Of a stretch of 64,000 nucleotides of DNA, positions 35,388-44,209 are shown in pieces. Both the position numbers and the translations under genes were made by a program. The notes under the pieces are model-generated. The model did not search any database. It saw only the letters and a list, made by a program, of their open reading frames with translations, and had not been told where the DNA came from. The stretch spans positions 2,914,001 to 2,978,000 of the forward strand of contig NZ_AP023174.1 in the NCBI RefSeq assembly GCF_013426895.1, read 5' to 3'. Source of the stretch: Paraburkholderia largidicola. GTDB taxonomy: Bacteria > Pseudomonadota > Gammaproteobacteria > Burkholderiales > Burkholderiaceae. How positions within the stretch are numbered: position 1 is the first letter of the stretch; every line of letters begins with the position of its first letter.

Positions 35388-36706
35388 CGTTGCTCCGGAT
35401 TGAAGTGTTTCTTGAGACCTTGCCAGCATTCGAAGTAATGCGCCTGAAGCTGCGCCGTTTCGAGCGCGAAGCGGGTCGGCTTGAGCAGCGTGCGCGTCTC
35501 GAACATGAAGGCCATCGTGTTGTCGACCTTGTTCGGCTTGCTGGTGTCGATGTTCGACGCCTTCTCGAACGTGTCGGCGTCCGGACCGTGGCCCGACATA
35601 CAGTTGTGGATGCTCGCGCCGCCCGGCACGAAGCCTTCCGCTTTCGCGTCGTACGCGCCATGCACGAGGCCCATGAATTCGCTAGCGACATTGCGGTGGA
35701 ACCACGGCGGGCGGAAGGTATCTTCGGCGGCCAGCCAGCGCGGCGGGAAAATCACGAAGTCGATCGTATCGACACCCGGCGTGTCGCTTTGCGATTGCAG
35801 CACGAGGAAAATCGACGGGTCCGGGTGGTCGAAGCTGATCGAGCCGATCGTGTTGAAGTGGCGCAAATCGTACTTGTACGGCGCGTAGTTGCCATGCCAC
35901 GCGACCACGTCGAGCGGCGAATGATCGATGTCCGCGCGCCACAGATGACCGTTCAGCTTCGCGACCAGTTCGAAGTCGCCTTCGCGGTCTTCATACGCGG
36001 CGTGCGGCGTGAGGAAATCGCGCGGATTCGCGAGGCCGTTCGAGCCGATCGGCCCGAGGTCCGGCAGACGCATCTGCGCGCCGAAGTTCTCGCAGATATA
36101 GCCGCTCGCACGACCGTCTGGCAGCGACACCGAAAAGCGCACGCCGCGCGGAATCACTGCGATCTCGAAAGGCTCGACGTCGAGCTTGCCCATCTCCGTG
36201 AAGATCGAAAGACGCCCGGCTTGCGGCACGATCAGCAGTTCGCCGTCGGCGTTGTAGAAGTAGCGGTCCTGCATCGACTGGTTGGCCGCGTACACGTGGA
36301 TCGCGCAGCCGCTCATCGCTTCCGCCGAACCGTTGCCCGCCATCGTCACCCAGCCGTCGATGAAATCGGTCGGCTCGGCCGGCATCGGCAGCGGGTCCCA
36401 GCGTAGCTGGTTGGGCGGCGTGGGCGGCACGTCGGCGAAATTCGCGACGAGCCGGTGCGACGGCAGCGCCGTGAACGGCTGATGCACGGCGGCAGGACGA
36501 ATTCGATACAGCCATGAGCGGCGGTTATGGCCGCGCGGCGCGGTGAACGCGGTGCCCGACAGTTGCTCGGCATACAGCCCATAGGGCGCGCGCTGCGGCG
36601 AGTTGCGGCCTTGCGGCAGCGCGCCGGGCAAAACCTCGGTAGCGAATTCGTTGGCGAAGCCGGACTGATAGCCCGGCTGGATTTCGCGTCGTGTGGATGA
36701 TTCCAT
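35384..36706 (-). CDS. hmgA: Homogentisate 1,2-dioxygenase
   Basis: Non-haem Fe(II) ring-cleaving enzyme giving 4-maleylacetoacetate. The 440 residues are full length. Start [20 protein letters not shown]; family blocks [20 protein letters not shown] and [19 protein letters not shown]. The iron ligands are recognisable near the C-terminus: His in [14 protein letters not shown], Glu in SEFMG, and His in [12 protein letters not shown]. Operon with an AAHS transporter 19 bp upstream and fahA overlapping downstream. No maleylacetoacetate isomerase gene is seen next to it. Confidence 0.95.
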   Translation of the reverse strand: MESSTRREIQPGYQSGFANEFATEVLPGALPQGRNSPQRAPYGLYAEQLSGTAFTAPRGHNRRSWLYRIRPAAVHQPFTALPSHRLVANFADVPPTPPNQLRWDPLPMPAEPTDFIDGWVTMAGNGSAEAMSGCAIHVYAANQSMQDRYFYNADGELLIVPQAGRLSIFTEMGKLDVEPFEIAVIPRGVRFSVSLPDGRASGYICENFGAQMRLPDLGPIGSNGLANPRDFLTPHAAYEDREGDFELVAKLNGHLWRADIDHSPLDVVAWHGNYAPYKYDLRHFNTIGSISFDHPDPSIFLVLQSQSDTPGVDTIDFVIFPPRWLAAEDTFRPPWFHRNVASEFMGLVHGAYDAKAEGFVPGGASIHNCMSGHGPDADTFEKASNIDTSKPNKVDNTMAFMFETRTLLKPTRFALETAQLQAHYFECWQGLKKHFNPEQR

Positions 36707-36725
36707 GCAAAGTCTCCAATGAATC

Positions 36726-38084
36726 TCAAGCAGTCTGCGCTTTGGCCAGGCCGCCGCGGCGACGCGTGGCGGCGGCGAGCGTCAGCACCAGCAATGCGGA
36801 ACACAGTACGGGCAAGGCGGCCGCGTGGAACAGCTGCGCATTGCTCCAGTTCAACGCAATCAGTTGTCCGCCGACCAGCGGCCCGATCACCGAGCCGATC
36901 CGGCCGATGCCGAGGCTCCACCCGATGCCCGTCGAGCGCAGCGTGGTGGGATAGAAGTGTCCGGCGAGCGCATTGACGGCCGGCTGTCCGCCGACGATGC
37001 AGAAGCCGCCCGCGAACACGACAACCAGCAGCCACGCAAGTGCATGCGACACCGCGCCGATCGCGCCGACACTCAGCGCGCCGAGCGCGAAGCAGGCGAA
37101 CAGCACGCGCACGAAGCCGAAACGTTCGATGAACCACCCGAGCAGCAGCGTGCCGACCACGCCGCCCGTCTGCAGCACGGTGCCGACGATCACGGCTGTA
37201 GACGGCGAATAACCGGCGTCGCGCATCACGGTCGGCAGCCAGTTCGACAGGAAGTACAGATCGATCAGGTTCATGAAGCTGATGCCCCAGAGGATCAGCG
37301 TGACGGGCGCGCGCCCCGCGCGGAACAGCTCGGCGACGGGCGCGCCGCCACCGGCTTTTTCCTGCACGACGAGGCGCGTGCCGGGACCGACGCCAAGCGA
37401 TGGATCGAACTTCGCCAGCCACTGCCGCGCGCGTTCATTGCGGCCCTTCAGCACGAGAAACTGCAGCGACTCGGGCAGCGCGGCGAGCATCGCCACGGCC
37501 AGCACGAGCGGCACCGCGCCGCCAACCCAGAATACCGCGCGCCAGCCGTACGCGGGAATCAGCGCCGCGCTGATGAAGCCGCCAATGGCCGCGCCGAGCG
37601 TGAAGCCGCACGACACCAGCATCATCCGCTTGACGCGGTGCGCAGGCGTCGAGAACTCGCCGACCAGCGCCATTGCATTCGGCATGATGCAGCCGAGGCC
37701 CAGTCCCGTGATGAAGCGCAGCGCGATCAGCGCGGGAATGGTCGAGACGAACGGCGTCGCGAGCATCGACAGCGCGAAGAAGAACGTCGAGCCGATCAGC
37801 ACCGGTCGCCGTCCGATCCGGTCGGCCAGCACCGACAGCCCGAGCGCGCCCAGCAGCATGCCGAACAGGCTCGCACTGAACACCGGCCCGAGCGCCGCCT
37901 TCGATACGTGCCATTCGCCAATCACGCTCGGCGCGACGTAGCCCATGGCTTGCGCATCGAAGCCGTCGATGACGAGGCACAGCCCGCACAACACGAGCAG
38001 CATCAACTGGAACGTCGGCCGATGCGCATCGGCCAGCGCGCGCTCGACTTCGATCACATCGGCAGAACGGTGGGAATCGCTCAT
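36726..38084 (-). CDS. Aromatic acid:H+ symporter (AAHS family MFS)
   Basis: Inner-membrane proton symporter of 452 residues, twelve transmembrane segments. AAHS signs: [20 protein letters not shown] (helix 1, with the Asp-Gly-Phe-Asp motif) and [19 protein letters not shown] (motif A, about 82-100), and [20 protein letters not shown] (helix 4). PcaK- and MhpT-like proteins of this group take up hydroxylated aromatic acids. Position 19 bp upstream of hmgA suggests uptake of homogentisate or hydroxyphenyl acids, an inference. AGGA lies about nine bases before the ATG at 38084. Confidence 0.88.
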   Translation of the reverse strand: MSDSHRSADVIEVERALADAHRPTFQLMLLVLCGLCLVIDGFDAQAMGYVAPSVIGEWHVSKAALGPVFSASLFGMLLGALGLSVLADRIGRRPVLIGSTFFFALSMLATPFVSTIPALIALRFITGLGLGCIMPNAMALVGEFSTPAHRVKRMMLVSCGFTLGAAIGGFISAALIPAYGWRAVFWVGGAVPLVLAVAMLAALPESLQFLVLKGRNERARQWLAKFDPSLGVGPGTRLVVQEKAGGGAPVAELFRAGRAPVTLILWGISFMNLIDLYFLSNWLPTVMRDAGYSPSTAVIVGTVLQTGGVVGTLLLGWFIERFGFVRVLFACFALGALSVGAIGAVSHALAWLLVVVFAGGFCIVGGQPAVNALAGHFYPTTLRSTGIGWSLGIGRIGSVIGPLVGGQLIALNWSNAQLFHAAALPVLCSALLVLTLAAATRRRGGLAKAQTA

Positions 38085-38124
38085 CTTTCGCTTCCTGCGG
38101 AACGGTAAAGGGTTGCTGCGTGAA

Positions 38125-38139
38125 TTTACGAATAGTAAA
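38125..38139. promoter_or_regulatory. Candidate operator upstream of AAHS-hmgA-fahA operon
   Basis: Perfect interrupted dyad TTTAC-N5-GTAAA in an AT-rich patch 41 bases upstream of the transporter start. Related half sites (AGTGAAA, CGTAAA) follow within 30 bases. It could serve a homogentisate-pathway repressor or the divergent EAL gene. No regulator gene for the pathway is adjacent. Confidence 0.4.
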
Positions 38140-38304
38140 ACAGATTCCGATTAGTGAAATTAACGTAAACCCTCGATCCGGCGTCGATTGCCACACGAAC
38201 GGCGAAATCCATATCAGTATTTGGTGCATGAAAGAGCGGCCGCCGCTGCTACCATCGAACCGTGCGGCGCCCCGCCGCGATCCAAGCCCGCTCTCCACGT
38301 ATTC

Positions 38305-39135
38305 ATGATCCCGCTGACCATCCCCGAACTCGTCGAACGCGCTTCCACTCACCCGTTTCTCGGCGAGCATCTGAGAATGGGCACCGGCCCACGCAGCGGC
38401 GAAGCCATCGCGACTTACGGCGACGTCGAGCTTGGCAGCAGCTATGAGCCGATCTTCGACATCTCGGTGCATGCGCTCGCGCAGTCGCTGTCGTCGTCGC
38501 CCGATAGCGCGGACCGTTTCGGAGATGAACTGGGTGTCCAGGCCGTCACGCAACTGGCTGACGGCACGCCGCTCGACAGCTTCGACCCGTTCGATCACGT
38601 GCCCGACGACCAGCAACTGGTTGCGCTCGACCGGATGTCCCGCGCGATGCATGCCGTCAACTTCTTCGGCCCGCAGCGGCACGGCCTGCTGTTCCTGCGC
38701 GTGCACGAGCGGCTATTAAAGAGCGTGCGGTATGACCACGGCCGGCATTTCTCGGCTGTGCTGATGTCGTTTGGATTGAATCCGTCGAGAGTCGTGATCG
38801 AGCTGCCGCCTGCGGCAGTCGCGCATAAGACGTTTCTTGGCTATCTGACCAAGAGTTATCAGCACTACGGATTCAAGGTCGCCGGCAATCTGCCGAACGC
38901 AGGGCAGATTCTGTCCGTGTCGGACATGGCGAGGCTGGACTTCATCAAGATGGACGCTGCATCGGCGTTGCGCGATTCGATGGTGAAGCCGCTGGTGAGC
39001 TATGCGAATCGGCTAAAAATTCCGTTGATCTTCAATCGCGTGGCGACTGAAGCGCAGTTCGATCTGCTGCAGCAATACGATGTGCGGTTCGTGCAGGGCC
39101 CGTTGTTCATCGTGCACGACAACCGGGCGGCTTAA
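38305..39135 (+). CDS. Degenerate EAL-domain protein
   Basis: Product of 276 residues with the fold signature of a c-di-GMP phosphodiesterase but without its active site. Recognisable: SYEPIFDI (about 46-53) in place of YQPIVDL, VIELPPAAVAHKTFL where EiTE normally stands, DFIKMDAASA for the IKID strand, and RFVQGPLF for the final QG block. The EAL tripeptide position reads VQAVT, the DDFG motif is AGNLP, and the AEGVE motif is FNRVA, so metal-binding acids are missing. It is probably a non-catalytic sensor or binder. Start at the ATG at 38305, the first with EAL-like sequence. Its stop overlaps the stop of the convergent IclR gene within TTAA. Confidence 0.78.
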   Translation: MIPLTIPELVERASTHPFLGEHLRMGTGPRSGEAIATYGDVELGSSYEPIFDISVHALAQSLSSSPDSADRFGDELGVQAVTQLADGTPLDSFDPFDHVPDDQQLVALDRMSRAMHAVNFFGPQRHGLLFLRVHERLLKSVRYDHGRHFSAVLMSFGLNPSRVVIELPPAAVAHKTFLGYLTKSYQHYGFKVAGNLPNAGQILSVSDMARLDFIKMDAASALRDSMVKPLVSYANRLKIPLIFNRVATEAQFDLLQQYDVRFVQGPLFIVHDNRAA

Positions 39136-39947
39136 GCTCCTCCCGGGGCCGGCCCCAAACGGCGCGCCAATGCCTTCAGACGCGGCGCAACCACCTCCCG
39201 AAACACGCTCTCGCCCATCGACGACGCCGGGCCGCTACAGCTCAGCACCAGCAGCCGCCCGTCTCGCGGGTCGCTGAACGGCACGGCCACGGCGTTGACA
39301 TCGTCGTGCCAGTCGCGAAACGAATAGCAGCAGCCCTCTCGCGCGAACGTCTCGATCTCCTCTTGTGCCTGCGCGACCAGTTGCGCGCCTTCATCGCCCG
39401 CGGCACGCTCCAGCTCGGCCAGCAGCGCAGCGCGCGCGTCGGCGGACTGCACGGCCAGATACGCGCGACCCATTGAACTCGTCAGCATCGACAGCTTCGA
39501 ACCCGATGCGAGCCCGAGCGTGAGCGCCGTCTCGCTGCGGATCGTCTCCAGATAGATCATGTCCATACCGTCCCGGCAACCGAGCGACACGGCCGCGCCG
39601 ACCTCACGCGCGAAGTTGCGCATATGCGGGCGGGCGAGTTCGAGCGTATCGGTGCCCGACAGCAGTGCAAAACCGAGCGACAGCACGCCGGCATCGAGTG
39701 CGTATTTGCCGAGCGCCTCGTCGAAGCGCAGATAGCCGAGCACCGTCAACGTGTAGGCGAGCCGGTTCACCGTCGCCTTCGGCAAGCCCGTGCGCTCGAC
39801 GAAGTCGCGATTGCCCAGCAGCGTCTCGCCCGGACGGAACGCGCGCAGCAGATCGAGCCCGCGCGCCAGCGCGACGACGAACTTGCGCTCGTCGACGGAA
39901 GCCGACGACGAGGACGTTGGGGATGTTATGGATGCAGGTTTCGACAT
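39132..39947 (-). CDS. IclR-family transcriptional regulator
   Basis: Regulator of 271 residues: a 20-residue Ser/Thr-rich start, a winged helix-turn-helix at about 22-85 (VVALARGLDLLRAFRPGETL; RTGLPKATVNRLAYTLTVLG) and an IclR effector domain (LGFALLSGTDTLELARPHMR; LTSSMGRAYLAVQSADARAA; FRDWHDDVNAVAVPFSDPRD). Divergent from gcdH with 121 bases between the starts, and a perfect palindrome in that gap, so it most likely controls glutaryl-CoA (lysine/tryptophan) breakdown. The IclR subgroup resembles PcaR/PobR regulators of aromatic acid use. Confidence 0.87.
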   Translation of the reverse strand: MSKPASITSPTSSSSASVDERKFVVALARGLDLLRAFRPGETLLGNRDFVERTGLPKATVNRLAYTLTVLGYLRFDEALGKYALDAGVLSLGFALLSGTDTLELARPHMRNFAREVGAAVSLGCRDGMDMIYLETIRSETALTLGLASGSKLSMLTSSMGRAYLAVQSADARAALLAELERAAGDEGAQLVAQAQEEIETFAREGCCYSFRDWHDDVNAVAVPFSDPRDGRLLVLSCSGPASSMGESVFREVVAPRLKALARRLGPAPGGA

Positions 39948-39968
39948 CGGGTGCTAAACTCAGTCGTC

Positions 39969-39980
39969 GTTTTGCAAAAC
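39969..39980. promoter_or_regulatory. Palindromic operator candidate between iclR-type gene and gcdH
   Basis: The 12-bp perfect palindrome GTTTTGCAAAAC sits about 20 bases from the IclR start and about 90 from gcdH. A TGCTAAACT sequence (39952-39960), resembling an extended -10 box, is just before it on the plus strand, so a bound repressor would cover the gcdH transcription start. Inference from position. Confidence 0.5.
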
Positions 39981-40068
39981 ATTGTTTCGCAGAGCGGAAC
40001 TCAAGTCAAGCATGAGATCAGAATGCGGCGTTTCGGTGCTCCGCTCTGGTCGGTCTAGGAGATACGTC

Positions 40069-41259
40069 ATGGCAGCCGCCGCGCAATTCAATTGGGAAGA
40101 CCCGCTGCTCCTCAACCAGCAGCTCACGGAAGAAGAACGCATGGTGCGCGACGCCGCGCACGCCTACGCGCAGGACAAGCTCGCGCCGCGCGTGCTCGAA
40201 GCGTTCCGCAACGAGAAAACGGACGCCACGATCTTCCGCGAGATGGGCGAACTGGGCCTGCTCGGCCCGACCATTCCCGAGCAATACGGCGGCCCCGGCC
40301 TCAACTACGTGAGCTACGGCTTGATCGCGCGCGAGGTGGAACGCGTGGATTCGGGCTACCGGTCGATGATGTCGGTGCAGTCGTCGCTGGTGATGGTCCC
40401 CATCTTCGAATTCGGCTCCGACGCGCAGAAAGACAAATATCTGCCGAAGCTCGCGACGGGCGAATGGATCGGCTGCTTCGGCCTGACCGAGCCGAACCAC
40501 GGCTCCGATCCGGGCAGCATGGTCACGCGGGCGAAGAAAGTCGACGGCGGCTACTCGCTGTCCGGCTCGAAAATGTGGATCACGAACTCGCCGATCGCTG
40601 ACGTGTTCGTCGTCTGGGCGCAGCTCGAAACGGACGGCAAGGATGAGATTCGCGGTTTCATCCTTGAGAAAGGCTGGAAGGGCTTGAGCGCACCTGCGAT
40701 CCACGGCAAGGTCGGCCTGCGTGCGTCGATCACGGGTGAGATCGTTCTCGATGAAGTGTTCGTGCCGGAAGAAAATCTGATGCCCGGCGTGAAGGGCCTG
40801 CGCGGACCGTTCACCTGTCTGAACTCGGCCCGCTACGGCATTGCGTGGGGCGCGCTGGGCGCGGCGGAGGACTGCTGGCACACCGCGCGTCAGTACACGC
40901 TCGACCGCAAGCAGTTCGGCCGGCCGCTCGCCGCGAACCAGCTGATCCAGAAGAAGCTCGCCGACATGCAGACGGAAATCACGCTCGGCTTGCAAGGTGT
41001 GCTGCGCCTCGGCCGGATGAAGGACGAAGGCACGGCCGCCGTCGAAATCACGTCGATCATGAAGCGCAATTCGTGCGGCAAGTCGCTCGACATCGCGCGG
41101 ATGGCGCGTGACATGCTGGGCGGCAACGGCATCTCGGACGAGTTCGGCGTCGCGCGGCACCTGGTGAATCTGGAAGTCGTGAACACGTACGAAGGCACGC
41201 ACGATATTCACGCGCTGATTCTCGGACGCGCGCAGACGGGCATTCAGGCGTTCTTCTGA
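40069..41259 (+). CDS. gcdH: Glutaryl-CoA dehydrogenase
   Basis: FAD enzyme that oxidises and decarboxylates glutaryl-CoA to crotonyl-CoA in lysine, tryptophan and benzoyl-CoA type pathways. 396 residues, the family length. Seen: [20 protein letters not shown] at the N-terminus (GCDH-typical), [16 protein letters not shown] (about 140-155), [31 protein letters not shown], and the catalytic Glu in [18 protein letters not shown] (about 368-385). The AGGAG site at 40057 fixes the ATG at 40069. A bidirectional terminator follows. Confidence 0.92.
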   Translation: MAAAAQFNWEDPLLLNQQLTEEERMVRDAAHAYAQDKLAPRVLEAFRNEKTDATIFREMGELGLLGPTIPEQYGGPGLNYVSYGLIAREVERVDSGYRSMMSVQSSLVMVPIFEFGSDAQKDKYLPKLATGEWIGCFGLTEPNHGSDPGSMVTRAKKVDGGYSLSGSKMWITNSPIADVFVVWAQLETDGKDEIRGFILEKGWKGLSAPAIHGKVGLRASITGEIVLDEVFVPEENLMPGVKGLRGPFTCLNSARYGIAWGALGAAEDCWHTARQYTLDRKQFGRPLAANQLIQKKLADMQTEITLGLQGVLRLGRMKDEGTAAVEITSIMKRNSCGKSLDIARMARDMLGGNGISDEFGVARHLVNLEVVNTYEGTHDIHALILGRAQTGIQAFF

Positions 41260-41300
41260 CGCCCGGCGTTCCGTCGCACGGCTCTTCGATCAGGCCAGAA

Positions 41301-41334
41301 AAAAGCCCGCGTTCTCAATGAACGCGGGCTTTTT
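41301..41334. terminator. Bidirectional terminator between gcdH and peroxiredoxin
   Basis: Stem AAAAGCCCGCGTTC (41301-41314) pairing with GAACGCGGGCTTTT (41320-41333) around a 5-base loop. A-tract on one side and T-tract on the other, so it works for both convergent genes. Confidence 0.9.
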
Positions 41335-41362
41335 GCTATTGAGCCTTGCGAGCAGCAGGCGC

Positions 41363-42001
41363 TTACTTGTTTGGTTGCGGCGTCATCCGCAGATACGGAC
41401 GCAGCGCCTTGTAGCCCTTCGGGAACTTGCGCTTGATCTCTTCTTCGTCCTTCAGCGACGGCACGATCACGACGTCGTCGCCATGTTTCCAGTTGCCCGG
41501 CGTCGCGACCTGATAGTTGTCCGTCAGTTGCAGCGAGTCGATCACGCGCAGCACTTCATCGAAGTTGCGGCCGGTGCTGGCTGGGTACGTGATGATCAGA
41601 CGCACCTTCTTCGCCGGGTCGATGATGAACAGCGAGCGGACCGTCAGCGTGGCGTTCGCGTTCGGATGGATCATGTCGTACAGTTCCGACACCTTGCGGT
41701 CGCCGTCGGCGAGAATCGGGAAGCCGACGCTCGCGGCCTGCGTCTCGTTGATGTCCTTGATCCACTCGCTATGCGATTCCTTGCTGTCGACGGACAATGC
41801 AATCGTCTTCACGTTGCGCTTGTCGAATTCGCTCGCGAGCTTCGCGGTCAGGCCGAGTTCCGTCGTGCAGACAGGCGTGAAGTCGGCGGGGTGCGAAAAC
41901 AGGACGCCCCAGCTGTCGCCGAGCCATTCGTGGAACCTGATGCGGCCAATGCTCGACTCCTGCTCGAAATCGGGTGCGACATCGCCAAGACGTAGACTCA
42001 T
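41363..42001 (-). CDS. 1-Cys peroxiredoxin (Prx6/LsfA type)
   Basis: Thiol peroxidase reducing H2O2 and organic peroxides, 212 residues. The peroxidatic Cys is in the block HPADFTPVCTTELG (Cys about 45) and the Arg of the active site is in NANATLTVRSLFIID. No resolving Cys is present in the C-terminal part (KRKFPKGYKALRPYLRMT), which is long as in the Prx6 subgroup. An AAGGAG site precedes the ATG at 42001. Monocistronic: terminator downstream, divergent gene upstream. Cytoplasmic. Confidence 0.92.
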   Translation of the reverse strand: MSLRLGDVAPDFEQESSIGRIRFHEWLGDSWGVLFSHPADFTPVCTTELGLTAKLASEFDKRNVKTIALSVDSKESHSEWIKDINETQAASVGFPILADGDRKVSELYDMIHPNANATLTVRSLFIIDPAKKVRLIITYPASTGRNFDEVLRVIDSLQLTDNYQVATPGNWKHGDDVVIVPSLKDEEEIKRKFPKGYKALRPYLRMTPQPNK

Positions 42002-42394
42002 AGTGCAGCTCCTTGAAGTTGTTCGAATGATTTGCCCGTCCGGCCGGACGAGGGGTACAAATTAGAGCATAAGGGATCAGGACATGCACTTCTAACGAAC
42101 ATTGGCTGCAACGCTTATCAGGTTTTGTAATTTTCTTCCGGATGTACGAAACTTAGCGGGACAGATCAACTCCATCAAACGGTGGCGTGTTCTGCAACAC
42201 GTTGAGCGGGACAGTCCGAAGCAGGCAATATGAAACGCCTGTGACGTTCGGGAACGCTTCATGCAATGGCGTTCGGGTATTGCGCACTTCACGCGTAGCC
42301 CATGACGCACGGTCAGTCGTAAGGTCGGCTGGGTCGCCAGCGGCCGTTTCTTTGGTTTACGATTCACGCGTAGCGTGCACGAAGGGAGCAGTCA
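42002..42394. promoter_or_regulatory. Divergent region with repeated motifs (peroxiredoxin / YqjD-like)
   Basis: No gene. AGCGGGACAG occurs at about 42155 and 42205, exactly 50 bp apart. The 12-mer TTCACGCGTAGC occurs at 42288-42299 and 42363-42374, 75 bp apart; the second copy is part of the dyad CACGC-GTA-GCGTG just before the ribosome binding site of the YqjD-like gene. These look like regulator sites, but no protein is assigned. Confidence 0.45.
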
Positions 42395-42697
42395 ATGTCG
42401 GAAGTCAACAAGGAGAGATTGATGTCGGATATCAAAACCGTACTCGCAGACGCGGAAGATCTGCTGAAGCAGGCCGCGAGCGCCACGGGCGAACGCGCTT
42501 CTGAACTGCGCGAGACGGCGCTCTCGCGTCTCAAGCAGGCGAAGGAAAAGGCAGCCGACGTGCAGGTCGTGGTCGTCGAAAAAGGCAAGAAGGCCGCTCG
42601 CGCCACCGACGACTATGTCCACGAACATCCGTGGGCATCGATTGGCATCGCAGCCGGCGTCGGCGTGCTGGTGGGCCTGCTGATCAATCGCAAGTAA
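42395..42697 (+). CDS. ElaB/YqjD-type (DUF883) inner-membrane protein
   Basis: Product of 100 residues: a long amphipathic, heptad-like helical region (about 1-72, rich in Ala, Glu and Lys), then EHPWASIGIAAGVGVLVGLLINRK, a single C-terminal membrane segment with the His-Pro-Trp signature of the DUF883 family. E. coli relatives YqjD, ElaB and YgaM associate with ribosomes at the membrane in stationary phase. GGGAG lies upstream of the ATG at 42395. First of a three-gene set with the next two genes. Confidence 0.88.
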   Translation: MSEVNKERLMSDIKTVLADAEDLLKQAASATGERASELRETALSRLKQAKEKAADVQVVVVEKGKKAARATDDYVHEHPWASIGIAAGVGVLVGLLINRK

Positions 42698-42829
42698 CGC
42701 ACGTGAAAGCGCGCGTGAAGCGGCCGGCTGCGAGGTCGTGCGGCCGGCGCGCTTCACTGACAGGCGGACGGGCGCACGCGCCCTGTCCGCACCTTCTTCG
42801 CGCATCCTCGCGCGCAACACGCTGAAGCC

Positions 42830-43213
42830 ATGATCGATACACAAACGCAGAGCGGGGACCGCGGGCCATTGCGGCGCATTCTCAGTTCGTTCTTTTCGAT
42901 CCTGCAGACGCGGCTCGAACTGATCGGCATCGAGCTGGCCGAAGAAAAAGACCGGCTGCTGATGGTGCTGTTCATGGGCCTCGCCGCGATGATGCTCGCC
43001 ACGATGGCGCTGATCGCGCTGACTGCGCTGATCGCGATTGCCTTCTGGGACACTTACCGGTGGCAGTCGCTCGCGGGCATCACGATCGTCTACGCGGTCG
43101 CGGCAATTGGCTGTGCGCTGCGGGCACGCAGCGGCTTGCACAACTCGCCGATGATCTTCGAAGCCACGCTCAACGAATTCGAGAAAGACCGCGAGATTTT
43201 CCGCAAACGCTGA
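42830..43213 (+). CDS. YqjE-type (phage holin superfamily III) membrane protein
   Basis: Product of 127 residues: an amphipathic N-terminus (SSFFSILQTRLELIGIELAE), then two strongly hydrophobic segments (about 42-65 and 75-100) and a charged tail. The family name comes from a fold-level match to holins, but E. coli YqjE is a chromosomal stress-associated membrane protein and no phage genes are here. Positioned between YqjD-like and DUF3318-like genes, as in the yqjDEK arrangement. Confidence 0.85.
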   Translation: MIDTQTQSGDRGPLRRILSSFFSILQTRLELIGIELAEEKDRLLMVLFMGLAAMMLATMALIALTALIAIAFWDTYRWQSLAGITIVYAVAAIGCALRARSGLHNSPMIFEATLNEFEKDREIFRKR

Positions 43214-43256
43214 ACGCAGCGCAGCTCTGTCCGCTGTCCATTGCCATCGATCAACC

Positions 43257-43733
43257 ATGAGCCAGGTCCATTCCGAGAACGCCTTCCGCAGCCGCCGACC
43301 GACCGCCAAAGACCTGAGCGCGCCGCACCTGCGTGCGCTGCGCAAGGAACTGCTGATCGTGCGCGCTGACGTCGAGCGCATGGAACTCGCGCAGGCGACG
43401 CTCGACCTGCGCAACGCCGTCACGCATTTCAGCTGGCTCAAGTTCATCGTGCCGGGCTTCGCCGGCGCGATGCCTTGGGGACGCCGGCGCGGCGCGTCGG
43501 CGGGAATCGGCGCCCTGCTCAAGGAATACCCGCTGATCAGTTCGATCGTCTCGCTGGTACTCGCCAAGCCGCTCCGCGCCACCGTGTTCGCGACCGCGAA
43601 GCCCGTATTCAAGTGGGGCAGCGTCGGCCTCGCCGCGTGGGAAGCGTTTCGGATCTATCAGCAGGTGAAGCGCGAATCGCGCAAACCCGGGGCGTCGGCT
43701 GCCGGGTCCGATGCGGATATGAGTCCGCCCTGA
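43257..43733 (+). CDS. DUF3318-like protein, third gene of the yqjDE-type set
   Basis: Product of 158 residues of unknown function: a charged, helical N-terminal third (LSAPHLRALRKELLIVRADVERMELAQATL), a weakly hydrophobic middle (FIVPGFAGAMPWGRRRGASA; PLISSIVSLVLAKPLRATVF) and a basic C-terminus. It takes the place of YqjK in the enterobacterial operon; DUF3318 is my recollection for betaproteobacteria. It follows YqjE by 43 bp and is probably co-transcribed and membrane-associated. Confidence 0.75.
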   Translation: MSQVHSENAFRSRRPTAKDLSAPHLRALRKELLIVRADVERMELAQATLDLRNAVTHFSWLKFIVPGFAGAMPWGRRRGASAGIGALLKEYPLISSIVSLVLAKPLRATVFATAKPVFKWGSVGLAAWEAFRIYQQVKRESRKPGASAAGSDADMSPP

Positions 43734-43763
43734 CTGGGCACGTTTCGCGTCCCGTTTCATCGT

Positions 43764-44195
43764 CTAGCGCGCGCTCCAGCATTCGTCCGGGTCAGCGCCC
43801 GATGCGTTCCTGTTCGACTTCGAGCCCGTCGCGTCGAGTATGAACGTGCCGCACGAGTCTTCCGCCATCGGGCCGTTATCCAAAGGCTGCGCTTCCAGCG
43901 CGTAGCCACCGTTCGAATCGTCGGCAGGCAGAATGCGCAGCCGGTACACCGCCCTTCCGCCCTGCGGCGCCTGATCGAGACCGGACGGCAACGGCGCGCC
44001 GTCGACGTGCGCCGCAGACTCCGCGAACTGCGCCGCACGATAGAGCGCGGACGCAGCGTCGGTACGGTGCGCCTTTGCGATATGGCCGCGATACGACGGG
44101 ATCGCGACGACGGCCAGCGTCGCAGCAATTGCCAAAGCGACGACCAGTTCGAGTAGCGAGAACGCCTGGGGTTTGGGCTTCTTTGCGACGGACAT
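43764..44195 (-). CDS. Type IV pilin-like protein, PilE-type minor pilin
   Basis: Product of 143 residues, starting at the ATG at 44195; the longer frame upstream overlaps the preceding gene and is not pilin-like. The class-III signal reads QAFSLLELVVALAIAATLAV (about 9-28): Glu at +5 is kept but the residue before the cleavage site is Ala instead of Gly. The rest fits a small PilE-like globular head with two Cys (DSCGTFIL and DECWSAR), likely a disulfide loop. Last gene of the minor-pilin operon, 14 bp after PilX. Confidence 0.83.
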   Translation of the reverse strand: MSVAKKPKPQAFSLLELVVALAIAATLAVVAIPSYRGHIAKAHRTDAASALYRAAQFAESAAHVDGAPLPSGLDQAPQGGRAVYRLRILPADDSNGGYALEAQPLDNGPMAEDSCGTFILDATGSKSNRNASGADPDECWSAR

Positions 44196-44209
44196 GGCTG
44201 GATGTGCAC

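Noticed and set aside
42830..43213. Holin-like protein as a sign of a prophage
   Set aside because: It sits in the yqjD-yqjE-type stress set and no other phage gene is nearby.
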